From Methanohalobium sp. (GTDB taxonomy: Archaea; Halobacteriota; Methanosarcinia; Methanosarcinales; Methanosarcinaceae): a stretch of DNA of 44,031 bases. How positions within the stretch are numbered: position 1 is the first letter of the stretch; each line of letters begins with the position of its first letter. A model generated the notes under the pieces. That model saw nothing but the letters and a program-made list of their open reading frames with translations, made no database searches and was not told the origin of the DNA. Position numbers and translations under genes: made by a program. Of this stretch, positions 15,424 to 23,832 are shown one piece after another. The stretch is from positions 1-44,031 of the forward strand of contig NZ_JAHENT010000021.1 of NCBI RefSeq assembly GCF_018609725.1, given 5' to 3'.

Positions 15424-15981
15424 TTAATTTATTTCTTGTTCGATTTGCTCTATTTTATTATTTAAACCAGTAACTACCGCACTTGAGGATACTGTCGCTC
15501 CTGATATAGCATCTACATTACCACTGTTTTGTGACAACGCAAGACCGTCCAAAGGCAAATTATTAAACTGGTTTTTAAACTCTGCATTTGTTATTTTGGA
15601 ACCTTTACCAGGTGTTTCAGCTTGCCTGAGAACTTCCATCCCATACATTTTTTCAAGGTTTGTACCAACAGCCGCTGCCATTTTTATATCATCATCATAT
15701 CCGGCTTGCTCCGTCACAAACCCATATCCTATAAGATTTCCATCCGAATCATATGCTTGATAGTAAAGAACTTCTTCTTCATTTTCACCTGAATAAACTG
15801 GTTCGAATTCTTCAGCCTCTGGCATAAGCTGTGAAAGAGTCTCCTGGGTTTGTCTTTGTTCGGCAATCCTTAATTGTTCTTGAGTGGGTACATAAGTAGC
15901 TCCCAGCACCGCTGAAGCCACTGCAGAAATCAATACCAGTTTGGCTATGATTACAATGATTTCCTTATTGAGTCCTTTCAT
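15424..15981 (-). CDS. rnfG: Rnf complex subunit RnfG, flavinylated
   Basis: A 185-aa protein with one N-terminal membrane span (about residues 8-28) and an extracytoplasmic FMN-binding domain. The motif DAISGATVSSS (about 157-167) contains the flavinylation SGAT, with threonine 163 the expected site of phosphoester-linked FMN, attached by ApbE. The gene for ApbE lies about 4.4 kb away and is divergent from the operon. The start overlaps the end of rnfD by 17 bases, with GGTG before the ATG. The subunit relays electrons within Rnf, in Methanosarcina towards the cytochrome MmcA and methanophenazine. Confidence 0.93.
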   Translation of the reverse strand: MKGLNKEIIVIIAKLVLISAVASAVLGATYVPTQEQLRIAEQRQTQETLSQLMPEAEEFEPVYSGENEEEVLYYQAYDSDGNLIGYGFVTEQAGYDDDIKMAAAVGTNLEKMYGMEVLRQAETPGKGSKITNAEFKNQFNNLPLDGLALSQNSGNVDAISGATVSSSAVVTGLNNKIEQIEQEIN

Positions 15982-16900
15982 CTTTTAACACCTTTGTATA
16001 ATAAACATTACCCAACTTATCTGACAGTTTGTTAATTTTTAATCTGAAAAATGAATCTACACCAAAGGGTTTAGGATAGGTATTATTTTCTATAAACGCA
16101 GAAAAAGCGTTTGCCAATAATAACCCATAGAATGTTCCTGCTACATAATCCGAAAAGAATCCGTAGATAAATACAAGAACACCTGCTATAAAACCATAAA
16201 TTATCCTACCGTGTTTGGTAATTGGTGATGTTGCAGTATCAGTAATAAGGAAAAATCCACCAAGTACCAATGCTCCTGTGAAAGCATAGGGTAAATGACC
16301 GGCCAGATAAGCCAAAGCAAATATTGTCACAAAAAAGCTTAATGGAACTCTCCACTCTATATATTTTCTCATAACAAGATAAATTCCAGGAATTAATATC
16401 AATAGAGGAGATACACCTATTGGATAACCTGCTCCTGTTTCTAGTATCAAATCGGAAAGTACACCTAATTGAGGTACTGAAATCGGTGTCATATAAGACG
16501 AATAAGCAAGGCTCAGAAATACCCAGGCTACAAGTACTGGATTAAAAGAGTAAGACCCGATACCTCCGAATATGTGTTTACCAAAACCTACAGCAAAAGC
16601 TGCTCCAAGCATCGGCAACCACCATGGTGCCCCTGAAGGAATAACCAACGCTGTTATCATCCCAATAAAAACCACATCTCCATCGCTTACAGTAATCTTC
16701 TGGTCAAGGACTCTTAGAATTACAACCTCTATTGCTACTGCTGCTAATATACCTGCTATTAGATGGCTCAACACAGACAATCCAAAAAAGTATATGGAAA
16801 CAATAACAAGAGGTATAAGTGCAAATATTTTGTACCAGATGAGGTTTTGTACACCAAATGATGTTTTTTTATGTGGGGGCGGTGATACTGTAAATGGCAT
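15965..16900 (-). CDS. rnfD: Rnf complex subunit RnfD
   Basis: A 311-aa membrane subunit with about nine to ten spans. The conserved stretch TALVIPSGAPWWLPMLGAAFAV and GGIGSYSFNPVL occur in the first half. LITDTATSPIT (about residues 219-229) is the covalent FMN site region, the archaeal version of the bacterial SGAT-type site. I chose the ATG at 16900, which follows the rnfC stop by 2 bases and has GGAGGAGG in front; an upstream in-frame ATG inside rnfC would add nine residues. RnfD carries part of the ion path and a covalent flavin. Confidence 0.93.
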   Translation of the reverse strand: MPFTVSPPPHKKTSFGVQNLIWYKIFALIPLVIVSIYFFGLSVLSHLIAGILAAVAIEVVILRVLDQKITVSDGDVVFIGMITALVIPSGAPWWLPMLGAAFAVGFGKHIFGGIGSYSFNPVLVAWVFLSLAYSSYMTPISVPQLGVLSDLILETGAGYPIGVSPLLILIPGIYLVMRKYIEWRVPLSFFVTIFALAYLAGHLPYAFTGALVLGGFFLITDTATSPITKHGRIIYGFIAGVLVFIYGFFSDYVAGTFYGLLLANAFSAFIENNTYPKPFGVDSFFRLKINKLSDKLGNVYYTKVLKDERTQ

Positions 16901-16902
16901 GT

Positions 16903-18264
16903 TTATCGACCTCCTCCACATGAACATCCAAGTGTAACATTGGATGATTCTTCTTTTGGCTGATAATCTTCATAGGATCTCCTTATAGCTTCCTTTGCAT
17001 ATTGGTTCAGTTGTAAAAGGTGCCTTTTTGATGGACAAATGGCTGCGCATCGTCCACATTCTATACAATTCATAACATGCATTTCACGGCATTCATCAAA
17101 ACGACCCTGATCTGCCAGTATAGCCAATCTGCTTGGCACAAGCTCCATGGGACAGATATCCACACACTTTGTGCAGTGAATACATGGATACGTATCATAT
17201 ACTGGAAGTTCATCTTCGGTCTGTATTGTTATACCTGTAGTAGTTTTTATTACAGGTACCTTGTCTGTATACTGGGCAGTACCAGTCATTGTACCATTTG
17301 CTATTAGTTTAACCGAGTTTTCTCTATATCCACCAAGATGCTCTATAACATCTTTAAACAAAGTACCAACTTTTACTAACACCTTTTGTGGATTGGCATT
17401 ACCAACGCCCGAAACTGAGATAACTGTTTCAAAAGAAGGTTTACCCTCATATATTGCATCATATAGAGCTTTTGCCGATTTTACACTGCAGATTGCAATT
17501 CCTGCATCATTAGGATGTTTATCAGGTGAAAGTTTGCATCCTGTTGCAAAATAAGTAAAAAGGTTTTGTGTATTCTTTCCGTATATCCTGTCCTGTGAAA
17601 CTACTACCCTGTCTGAATCCATGTCCTCCAAATAATAATCAATTGTTCTTTTTCCAACAAGAGGACCTACATGTACAGGGTTTCCATCAACAGTTGTCCT
17701 TTCAAAAGCATCGATAGATTCTTCATCATCATTAGAAAGTACAATAGCTCCTTTTGATGCTCCTGACGCTTGCATTAAAAGTTTCAACATCTCAAGTAAT
17801 TGTTCTGGTGAATTAGAAACTGATTTGAAATGACCATACATCCACTCCGAACATGTGGCATTTATGATTACTGTGTGTATCTCATTATTTTCCGGTTGCA
17901 GAATAGAATGTATCGGTTCACCAGTATAATCCACCACTCCTGCATCTTTAATACGGGATATTAATTGCGATTGAGTAGGGTTTTCAAGAGGTGAATAATT
18001 AATTGATTCCTCACTGTCATTGGGTTTTATAATTATACTTTTGATTTTGGAACCATCTGGATGGTGTGAATCCTGTATAGCTGTTACTTCACCACATACA
18101 CTGGAATGTACAGGAACATTACTATATGATTTCGCCTCTCCTATTTTCTGACCTGTAATTACAGTATCTCCAACGTCTACTAATGGTTCACAGATTTCAC
18201 CTGCATGCTGTTTTAATGGGATAACCATTTTTTCTGGTAATATGTTTAATGTTTCAATTTCCAA
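16903..18264 (-). CDS. rnfC: Rnf complex subunit RnfC
   Basis: A 453-aa peripheral subunit. The N-terminal RnfC barrel sandwich domain (IPLKQHAGEICEPLVDVGDTV, about residues 15-35) is followed by the SLBB-like middle and a C-terminal ferredoxin pair, CIHCTKCVDICP and CIECGRCAAICP (about 362-415). The unusual end CSCGGGR holds two more cysteines. The glycine-rich flavin/NADH site seen in NADH-linked RnfC is not evident, in line with ferredoxin being the donor in methanogens. I place the start at TTG 18264, nine bases after GGAG; a GTG at 18273 overlaps that ribosome site. The mmcA stop lies 12 bases upstream. Confidence 0.93.
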   Translation of the reverse strand: MEIETLNILPEKMVIPLKQHAGEICEPLVDVGDTVITGQKIGEAKSYSNVPVHSSVCGEVTAIQDSHHPDGSKIKSIIIKPNDSEESINYSPLENPTQSQLISRIKDAGVVDYTGEPIHSILQPENNEIHTVIINATCSEWMYGHFKSVSNSPEQLLEMLKLLMQASGASKGAIVLSNDDEESIDAFERTTVDGNPVHVGPLVGKRTIDYYLEDMDSDRVVVSQDRIYGKNTQNLFTYFATGCKLSPDKHPNDAGIAICSVKSAKALYDAIYEGKPSFETVISVSGVGNANPQKVLVKVGTLFKDVIEHLGGYRENSVKLIANGTMTGTAQYTDKVPVIKTTTGITIQTEDELPVYDTYPCIHCTKCVDICPMELVPSRLAILADQGRFDECREMHVMNCIECGRCAAICPSKRHLLQLNQYAKEAIRRSYEDYQPKEESSNVTLGCSCGGGR

Positions 18265-18276
18265 TATAACCACTCC

Positions 18277-19836
18277 TTAAAAGGCTGGGTCTTGTTCCAC
18301 TTCATCAGGTCTTTCACCTGGAACGGTCACACTGATATTTATATCCGAGAAGTTGGTTGGTGGGTCGGTCTTTGCAGGATCTTCATCATATCCAAGTGCT
18401 GCCCAATCCATTGCAGGTTTTTTATCATGGCAGGTTGTACAGTCTCTGCTTTGGTTGAAATGTATATTATGCAGTGCGTTTGTTCTGGAAACCCCATGAC
18501 AGTCATCACATTCAAGAGGTTCAGATAATCCTACATCAGAACTGGCTATATTATGGTTTATTGGATAGTACAGGTCTACATGTCTTAACACCGCATTTGG
18601 ATAATCAGGACCTTCTCCATCACTGCTGAAAGAACGCATTTCTTTTTGAGTAACATTTCCATCACCATTGGAGTCTGCTTGCCTAACATGAGACGGGGAT
18701 ATAGGATCGCCTACCTTTGTACTGTTATTGGGGTTTGCTGCAACTTCCTCATTAGTTCCTGCATCCCACCAGACTCCTGTGACTACATTATAAGTACTCA
18801 GTTCTGCATTTTCATCATCCTTATCTGCTACATGTGGGAGCTTATCTGTACTCTGTAATGATTGATTAGTTGTCCACTCAAAGGTAGGTTTGAAATTTGC
18901 TTCCCTAATTGTATCTCCCCGGGTTCCGTTTTTCCACGTGAATTCTTTAAGAGGTGCTCCTCCTGACGATTCACCACCCGGCATTTCAGTTACATGGCAT
19001 GACTTGCAATCGAGGAATTCAAGATGAGCGTCAACTGTTCCACCGTGAGATATCCCTTCATGGCATCCTGATGATTGACAACTCTGTACTTCCGCGCCTA
19101 CTTCCTGTGCAGCTGGCATGGTACTGCTACCTATCTGATGTTCTATGGTTTCATGACACTCCATACAGCTTTCTTCTGCATGAACATCGCACTCTGAATA
19201 ATCTTCATCCGCCCAGTTAACACCGGTTTTTACAACCTGATCCGAATGACAGTGTTCCTCACACGAATTCCGTTGTGGAGGTCCATTTATCGGGTCGTGA
19301 ATCTCTGTAACGATTGGTAGAGGTGTCAAAATATCGAGCATATAACTGCCAACGTAATGAGGTTCCTGACGTAGCTCGTGTTTTGCTTCTTCCCAAGCCG
19401 CTTCATTGGCTTTTTCAAAATTACCGTTTCTAATCATTTCAGCCCTTTCATCAAAATTGTATTCACCTGTCTGATCATGGCAAACCATACAATCAAGGTC
19501 TACCCCATACTCTTTAAGGGGACCTCCACCTGGGTGCTGGGGTCCAAATTCTTTTACCCATGCTTCTTTGCCTTGTTCAGATAGGTGGAAATTATCCCGT
19601 GGATTCCATTTATCCGTATCTGTCTGCACATGGTAAGATTGTTCTGCATCATTTGCCAGAGGGTTTAAATCGGCATTGTAATGGCAACCTCCACATACAC
19701 TTTCTGACCATCTACCATCAATCATGTAATGTTTATCAAGTACATCACTGCCACTGTATCCTACATAAGCGTAAATACCCGATATAAAAAACATAAACAA
19801 CGTTATTCCCAGAATAATTGCTTTCAGTTTTTTCAT
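18277..19836 (-). CDS. mmcA: Multiheme cytochrome c MmcA, Rnf-associated
   Basis: A 519-aa exported cytochrome. The signal peptide is about residues 1-25 (KKLKAIILGITLFMFFISGIYA). I count six CxxCH sites (CGGCH, CMVCH, CMECH, CKSCH, CDDCH, CTTCH), one Cx3CH (CEEHCH) and one Cx4CH (CQSSGCH), so up to eight hemes; the M. acetivorans homologue is described as heptaheme. An EF-hand-like loop DSNGDGNVTQKE lies at about 390-401. MmcA takes electrons from Rnf to methanophenazine or extracellular acceptors. The ATG at 19836 has GGTG 6 bases before it; a GTG three codons earlier overlaps that site. It sits directly before rnfC, as in Methanosarcina. Confidence 0.92.
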   Translation of the reverse strand: MKKLKAIILGITLFMFFISGIYAYVGYSGSDVLDKHYMIDGRWSESVCGGCHYNADLNPLANDAEQSYHVQTDTDKWNPRDNFHLSEQGKEAWVKEFGPQHPGGGPLKEYGVDLDCMVCHDQTGEYNFDERAEMIRNGNFEKANEAAWEEAKHELRQEPHYVGSYMLDILTPLPIVTEIHDPINGPPQRNSCEEHCHSDQVVKTGVNWADEDYSECDVHAEESCMECHETIEHQIGSSTMPAAQEVGAEVQSCQSSGCHEGISHGGTVDAHLEFLDCKSCHVTEMPGGESSGGAPLKEFTWKNGTRGDTIREANFKPTFEWTTNQSLQSTDKLPHVADKDDENAELSTYNVVTGVWWDAGTNEEVAANPNNSTKVGDPISPSHVRQADSNGDGNVTQKEMRSFSSDGEGPDYPNAVLRHVDLYYPINHNIASSDVGLSEPLECDDCHGVSRTNALHNIHFNQSRDCTTCHDKKPAMDWAALGYDEDPAKTDPPTNFSDINISVTVPGERPDEVEQDPAF

Positions 19837-19847
19837 AAAAAACACCG

Positions 19848-20255
19848 TTATTTTTTACCTGCAGCATCTTCTAATTCTCTTAAAACAATTCCGATGACAT
19901 TTCTAAGACGCTGTTCATTTAAAATACTTCCATCATCTGCTACGTATTTCGCTAACTCAAATTTTTTAGGAATCTCATAGGTGTTAAGGTCAAAAATCTT
20001 ATCCAGGATGTTTCTCTTTGCAAATCGACCTAAAAAATTAACACTTAGACGAGTACCCAATACCTGAGCTTTTAATTCTATTTTTTCAAGATTAGAATCA
20101 GATTTTACATAAATAATAAGGTCGTATTGCGAACCTATATGTTTTTCAATCCCTCTCCATCCATATTCTTCCATTATTTGATGAATAGCTACAATTAAAT
20201 GCTTGTGTTTATCAGAACCTTTCGGAGAAACAGTTCCCGGGTTTATACCGCTCAT
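19848..20255 (-). CDS. Protein of unknown function heading the mmcA-rnf operon
   Basis: A 135-aa soluble basic protein whose stop lies 11 bases before the mmcA start, so it is very likely the first gene of the rnf transcript. Features: an HKHLIVAIHQIMEEYGWRGIEKHIGSQYDLIIYVKSD region (about 17-54) that looks alpha/beta, similar in feel to a nuclease-like or restriction-like core (YDLIIY...IELKAQ), a central basic patch (RFAKRN), and a C-terminal helix ending EDAAGKK. I do not recognise a family. Rnf operons of other methanogens are usually described as beginning at the cytochrome gene. It may be an operon hitchhiker or a regulator. Confidence 0.65.
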   Translation of the reverse strand: MSGINPGTVSPKGSDKHKHLIVAIHQIMEEYGWRGIEKHIGSQYDLIIYVKSDSNLEKIELKAQVLGTRLSVNFLGRFAKRNILDKIFDLNTYEIPKKFELAKYVADDGSILNEQRLRNVIGIVLRELEDAAGKK

Positions 20256-20365
20256 AATTATACATCCGTAACACGGTTATAACAAATATAATTCTTTAAA
20301 GGTAAATCATCCATACTTATAATTTTCGAGTTAAATTTAATATTAAACAATCCTCCTAACCAATC
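20256..20365. promoter_or_regulatory. Divergent promoter region, rnf operon and apbE
   Basis: This 110-base gap separates two head-to-head genes that act on the same complex. For the minus strand, AAATTATAAG (about 20316-20325) is a TATA candidate with a leader of roughly 35-45 bases. For the plus strand, TTTAATATTA (about 20335-20344) lies about 25 bases before the apbE ATG, and no Shine-Dalgarno precedes that ATG, so apbE is probably leaderless. Co-control of flavinylation and Rnf is a reasonable inference. Confidence 0.5.
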
Positions 20366-21391
20366 ATGAACTATAAAATTGTCGCAGTTTTTCTATTAAT
20401 ACTTACTGTATCTATTGTTTCAATTTCCCTCTCAACCAATAATAACCAGACAGTTGTTGAAAATAATGATACATTACAATCGTTCCAAGAATCCAGAAAT
20501 TTAATGGATACTACAGTTACAATCCATCTAAAGGATAATAATAAAACTCACGCAAAAAAAGTTATTGATGAAGCTTTCAGCGAAATAAATTCTGTTGACA
20601 AAATGATGAGTTCGTATAAAAACGATAGCCAACTCAGTAAATTAAATAATAATGGATTTGTTAAAAACGCCAGCCCTGACTTTTTGCACGTAATTAAAAA
20701 ATCCAAGCAATATTACAACGTAAGCAACGGTGCTTTTGATATTACAGTAAAACCCATACTTAATCTTTGGGAGAAAAAATTCGCCCCCGGAGGACCCCAA
20801 AAACCCCCATCTGAAAAAGAAATAAACAAAAACCTAATACTTGTTAATAATTCAAACATTACCATTGAAAACAGCAACATATCCATCAAAAAGGATATGG
20901 GTATTGCTCTTGGAGGAGTTGCTAAAGGGTTTGCTGTTGATGAAGCCATTAAATCCCTAAAAAATAATGGTATAGAAAACGGTTTTGTAAACGCTGGTGG
21001 GGATGGTAAGTACATAGGCTATAAAAATGAAAATAAACCATGGAAAGTTGGATTAAGAAATCCAAACAAAACAGGTGACGCAATTACAGTAATGAACATA
21101 AATAATATGGCTGTTGCTACAAGTGGGAATTATGAACGCTATTATAATAAATCCGCATCGGTTTCCCACATATCAGACCCAAGAACTGGTTACCCTTCAA
21201 GCAAAATAATAAGTTCCACTGTTATTGCAGAGACAGCAATGGATGCTGATGCCTATTCAACTGCAGTTTTTGTTCTGGGAGAAGATAAAGGACTTGAAAT
21301 GATTGAACAACTGGACAACGTAGAGTGTCTTATAATCACATCCAACAGAAATATAATAAGGTCCAGTGGTTTTGATAAATATGAAGAGTAA
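20366..21391 (+). CDS. apbE: FAD:protein FMN transferase ApbE
   Basis: A 341-aa extracytoplasmic flavin transferase that cuts FAD and links FMN to threonine in RnfG and RnfD. Signal or anchor segment at residues 4-25 (YKIVAVFLLILTVSIVSISLS). ApbE motifs in order: LMDTTVTIHL (about 46), MSSYKNDSQLSKLN (about 80), GAFDITVKPILNLW (about 121), the FAD-binding IALGGVAKGFAVDEA (about 181), NAGGDGKYIGY (about 208), MAVATSGNYERYY (about 248), HISDPRTGYPS (about 268) and the magnesium-site AETAMDADAYSTAVFVLG (about 284). Its position divergent from the rnf operon explains its role. No ribosome site precedes the ATG. Confidence 0.93.
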   Translation: MNYKIVAVFLLILTVSIVSISLSTNNNQTVVENNDTLQSFQESRNLMDTTVTIHLKDNNKTHAKKVIDEAFSEINSVDKMMSSYKNDSQLSKLNNNGFVKNASPDFLHVIKKSKQYYNVSNGAFDITVKPILNLWEKKFAPGGPQKPPSEKEINKNLILVNNSNITIENSNISIKKDMGIALGGVAKGFAVDEAIKSLKNNGIENGFVNAGGDGKYIGYKNENKPWKVGLRNPNKTGDAITVMNINNMAVATSGNYERYYNKSASVSHISDPRTGYPSSKIISSTVIAETAMDADAYSTAVFVLGEDKGLEMIEQLDNVECLIITSNRNIIRSSGFDKYEE

Positions 21392-21420
21392 AATAAATTG
21401 TGGATTTATATTTCCACTTA

Positions 21421-21966
21421 TTATTTTAGTTTAACTTCATGAAGGGTTTCATAGACAGGACCCTGAGGGGTTAACGTACTCTTTTTAAGTTTCACAGTAT
21501 CCACCCACATAGTACCTATCTCTATACCCTCTAATTCTTCAAGTGTTTTTAAAAATAAATCCTTGTCATTTTTGGATAAGTGTTTAACTCTTGCTATTGT
21601 GGCATGTGCTGAAAATTTTTTATTATCTTCCTTGAAATTAAAATCTTTCAAAACAGAGTTTACATTATCATGCAGTGTTTTAAAGTCCCCTTCAGCCCCA
21701 AGCCATACCACTTTGGGATATTTGGGTTTTGGGAATACTCCTATATTTGCAATTGTAGCATTAAATGGTTCGCAATTGATATTATCCAGTGATTTTGCTA
21801 TTTCCTGAATCTGGTTATCCTCAACATCACCAAGGAATTTTAAAGTTATATGCACAAGTTCTGGTTTTATCAGTTTCACTTTAAAATCCCTAAATCTGGA
21901 TTGTACTTCAGCAATTTTTTCGTGATATTCTTCAGGAAGGTCTACAGATATGAAAGCTCTAACCAT
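21421..21966 (-). CDS. thpR: RNA 2',3'-cyclic phosphodiesterase (2'-5' RNA ligase family)
   Basis: A 181-aa 2H phosphoesterase of normal length with both catalytic motifs, HITLKFLG (about residues 40-47) and HATIAR (about 125-130). It starts MVRAFISVDLPEEY, the canonical N-terminus. Archaeal members hydrolyse 2',3'-cyclic phosphates on RNA and were first seen as 2'-5' ligases; a part in tRNA splicing products is possible. The ATG has GGTGA. It is convergent with apbE and divergent from dacZ. Confidence 0.93.
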   Translation of the reverse strand: MVRAFISVDLPEEYHEKIAEVQSRFRDFKVKLIKPELVHITLKFLGDVEDNQIQEIAKSLDNINCEPFNATIANIGVFPKPKYPKVVWLGAEGDFKTLHDNVNSVLKDFNFKEDNKKFSAHATIARVKHLSKNDKDLFLKTLEELEGIEIGTMWVDTVKLKKSTLTPQGPVYETLHEVKLK

Positions 21967-22101
21967 ATAATTTCACCAGTAAATAGATACAATTTCCTAT
22001 TACATATTATTATGACTATACCTAAGTTTTTATAAATTATGGATTTCATTATACCAAATAGAGAATGGATTAACCAATAACGGAGAATCACGGGCGATTA
22101 A

Positions 22102-22986
22102 ATGGTGATTAAAAAAACTATTGTAAAAACGGCTCTCGACCTTGCAGAAAAACTTGAGGCAGAAGCAATAATTGTATCGGGAGACATCGAAATTAAAGAC
22201 CTTACTACAAGCCTACCTGTATATTTTGCTCATCGAAGACCGAAAAGCATAATTGATTATCTGGTATCGACCAGTTCAGAACAACAGGAACGCGGTAAAG
22301 AAATTGCCGACAAAATTACACAAGAAGTAGCTGGTAATACAAAAAATGTGGAAAATGTTGCCGCTATAGAACATCTTCTGGGAGAACTGAAAAGGGGTGT
22401 TGTTGTAGGTATTGTTGAGACACGGGACTCAAGCTCGATAATCGTCCATGATTTGAGTGAAAGCCCGCTAATAAAGGCAATGAGGGAATGCGAAGAAAGA
22501 GTCTCACCTGAAGTGATGCGTGCTGTACTTACAATAGCCTTTGATATTGCGGCTACCGGTAGAGAAGGGAGTCAAATCGGAACTGCATTTATCATCGGTG
22601 ATGTAGATGAAGTCAAGTCAAGGTCGCACCAGATGATATTAAACCCTTATGCAGGACATTCTAAACCAAACCGGGACATTTTGAACAAGCAAAACTGGGA
22701 ATCCATAAAAGAATTCTCCCAGCTTGACGGTGTTTTTGTGGTTTCTGAAGAAGGTATTATAGAAGCAGCCGGCAAATATCTGGATGTTGATGCAAAAGAC
22801 CTTGTAATAAACAAAGGACTTGGAGGGAGACATGTATCTGCAGCCGCTATTACAAGAGACACTGTCGCTATTGCAATCACTGTATCCGAATCCGGAGGAA
22901 TTGTCCGTGTATATAAAGACGGAAAGGAAACTCTGTGTATAGAATCCACAAAAAGAGCTTTTAAACAGATGCTTCCTGAACAATAA
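22102..22986 (+). CDS. dacZ: Archaeal diadenylate cyclase (c-di-AMP synthase) DacZ
   Basis: A 294-aa two-domain protein. The N-terminal part (about 1-120) is a pyruvate-kinase-C-like domain that may bind an effector. The C-terminal DisA_N/DAC domain (about 130-285) makes c-di-AMP from two ATP. Catalytic motifs are EGSQIGTAFIIGD (155-167), LDGVFVVSEEG (208-218, where bacterial enzymes have DGA) and GLGGRHVSAAAITRDT (239-254, the RHxxA motif), then TVSESGG (260-266). It starts at an ATG with only a distant GGAG. c-di-AMP in archaea affects osmotic homeostasis, which would matter for a salt-loving methanogen. Confidence 0.93.
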   Translation: MVIKKTIVKTALDLAEKLEAEAIIVSGDIEIKDLTTSLPVYFAHRRPKSIIDYLVSTSSEQQERGKEIADKITQEVAGNTKNVENVAAIEHLLGELKRGVVVGIVETRDSSSIIVHDLSESPLIKAMRECEERVSPEVMRAVLTIAFDIAATGREGSQIGTAFIIGDVDEVKSRSHQMILNPYAGHSKPNRDILNKQNWESIKEFSQLDGVFVVSEEGIIEAAGKYLDVDAKDLVINKGLGGRHVSAAAITRDTVAIAITVSESGGIVRVYKDGKETLCIESTKRAFKQMLPEQ

Positions 22987-23056
22987 TTTCTTAAAAAATA
23001 TATTTGGTTATTAAAATATACCGCAACTTTAGTTGATACATTCTTATAACGCTTAA

Positions 23057-23067
23057 CTATATAAACC
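23057..23067 (+). promoter_or_regulatory. Promoter of the first iron-sulfur flavoprotein gene
   Basis: CTATATAAACC lies about 40 bases before the ATG. A start about 25 bases on, near 23088, leaves roughly a 15-base leader that includes AAGGAG (23089-23094). The rest of the 117-base gap after dacZ shows nothing but AT-rich sequence. Confidence 0.6.
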
Positions 23068-23103
23068 TAACCAAACCAAACATCACTTAAGGAGTAGATA
23101 ATA

Positions 23104-23757
23104 ATGAAAGTTCTCGGTGTCTCAGGTTCACCTATCGATGATGGTAATACAGACAGGGCTTTAAAGACTGTCCTGGATACCACAGGGATGGATACTGAAT
23201 TTGTAAAATTGAAAAATTATGACATCGAACCCTGTAGAGCATGTCTTAAGTGTGTAAATACAAACGTTTGTGTAATCAATGATGACGGTAATACCTTAGC
23301 ACAAAAAGCAAAGGATGCAGATGCACTGGTTGTTGCAGGATATACACCCTATTCATCACTTGATGCCCGCACAAAATCATTTATCGAGCGGCTTTATCCT
23401 CTGCACCATAAATATGGTTTTATGCAGAATAAACCGGGTGGTGCTGTCATAACCTGTGCAATTCCTAAAACATATGAAATGTTGCCTGATTCCTGTAGCA
23501 ATGGAGAAAATGCTGTTATGTATCATATGATGGGAGAAGGTATGAATTTTGTAGGTTCTTCAAAAGTACTTGGTAATGTTCCATGCTTTAGTTGTGGATA
23601 TGAAAGTGAATGCGATACAAGCGGGCTAAAAATGATATACGGGCAAGATGCAACACTTGAATCCGTAGGAGTTAATAATTTTGAAGAACAATCAGAAGCC
23701 ATTGAAAATGCAAAAAATCTGGGAATTAAAATCGCAGAAACCTTAAATTCAGAGTAA
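23104..23757 (+). CDS. Iron-sulfur flavoprotein of the Isf/NADPH-dependent FMN reductase family, copy 1
   Basis: A 217-aa flavodoxin-like protein. The FMN phosphate loop is GVSGSPIDDGNTD (5-17). The compact cluster motif CRACLKCVNTNVC (C44, C47, C50, C56) is the C-x2-C-x2-C-x5-C pattern of methanogen iron-sulfur flavoproteins, which bind one [4Fe-4S] and one FMN and are linked to electron transfer and oxygen or peroxide defence. It differs from classic Isf by a second cysteine set near the C-terminus (CFSCGYESEC, about 159-168). An AAGGAG site and its own TATA box precede it. A close paralogue follows after 75 bases. Confidence 0.85.
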   Translation: MKVLGVSGSPIDDGNTDRALKTVLDTTGMDTEFVKLKNYDIEPCRACLKCVNTNVCVINDDGNTLAQKAKDADALVVAGYTPYSSLDARTKSFIERLYPLHHKYGFMQNKPGGAVITCAIPKTYEMLPDSCSNGENAVMYHMMGEGMNFVGSSKVLGNVPCFSCGYESECDTSGLKMIYGQDATLESVGVNNFEEQSEAIENAKNLGIKIAETLNSE

Positions 23758-23832
23758 TCTACAACATATAATTTTGGGAGTGGTTTTTAATATCATGCTT
23801 CCAATAATTGAATTAACAGGAGTGAATCAGAA

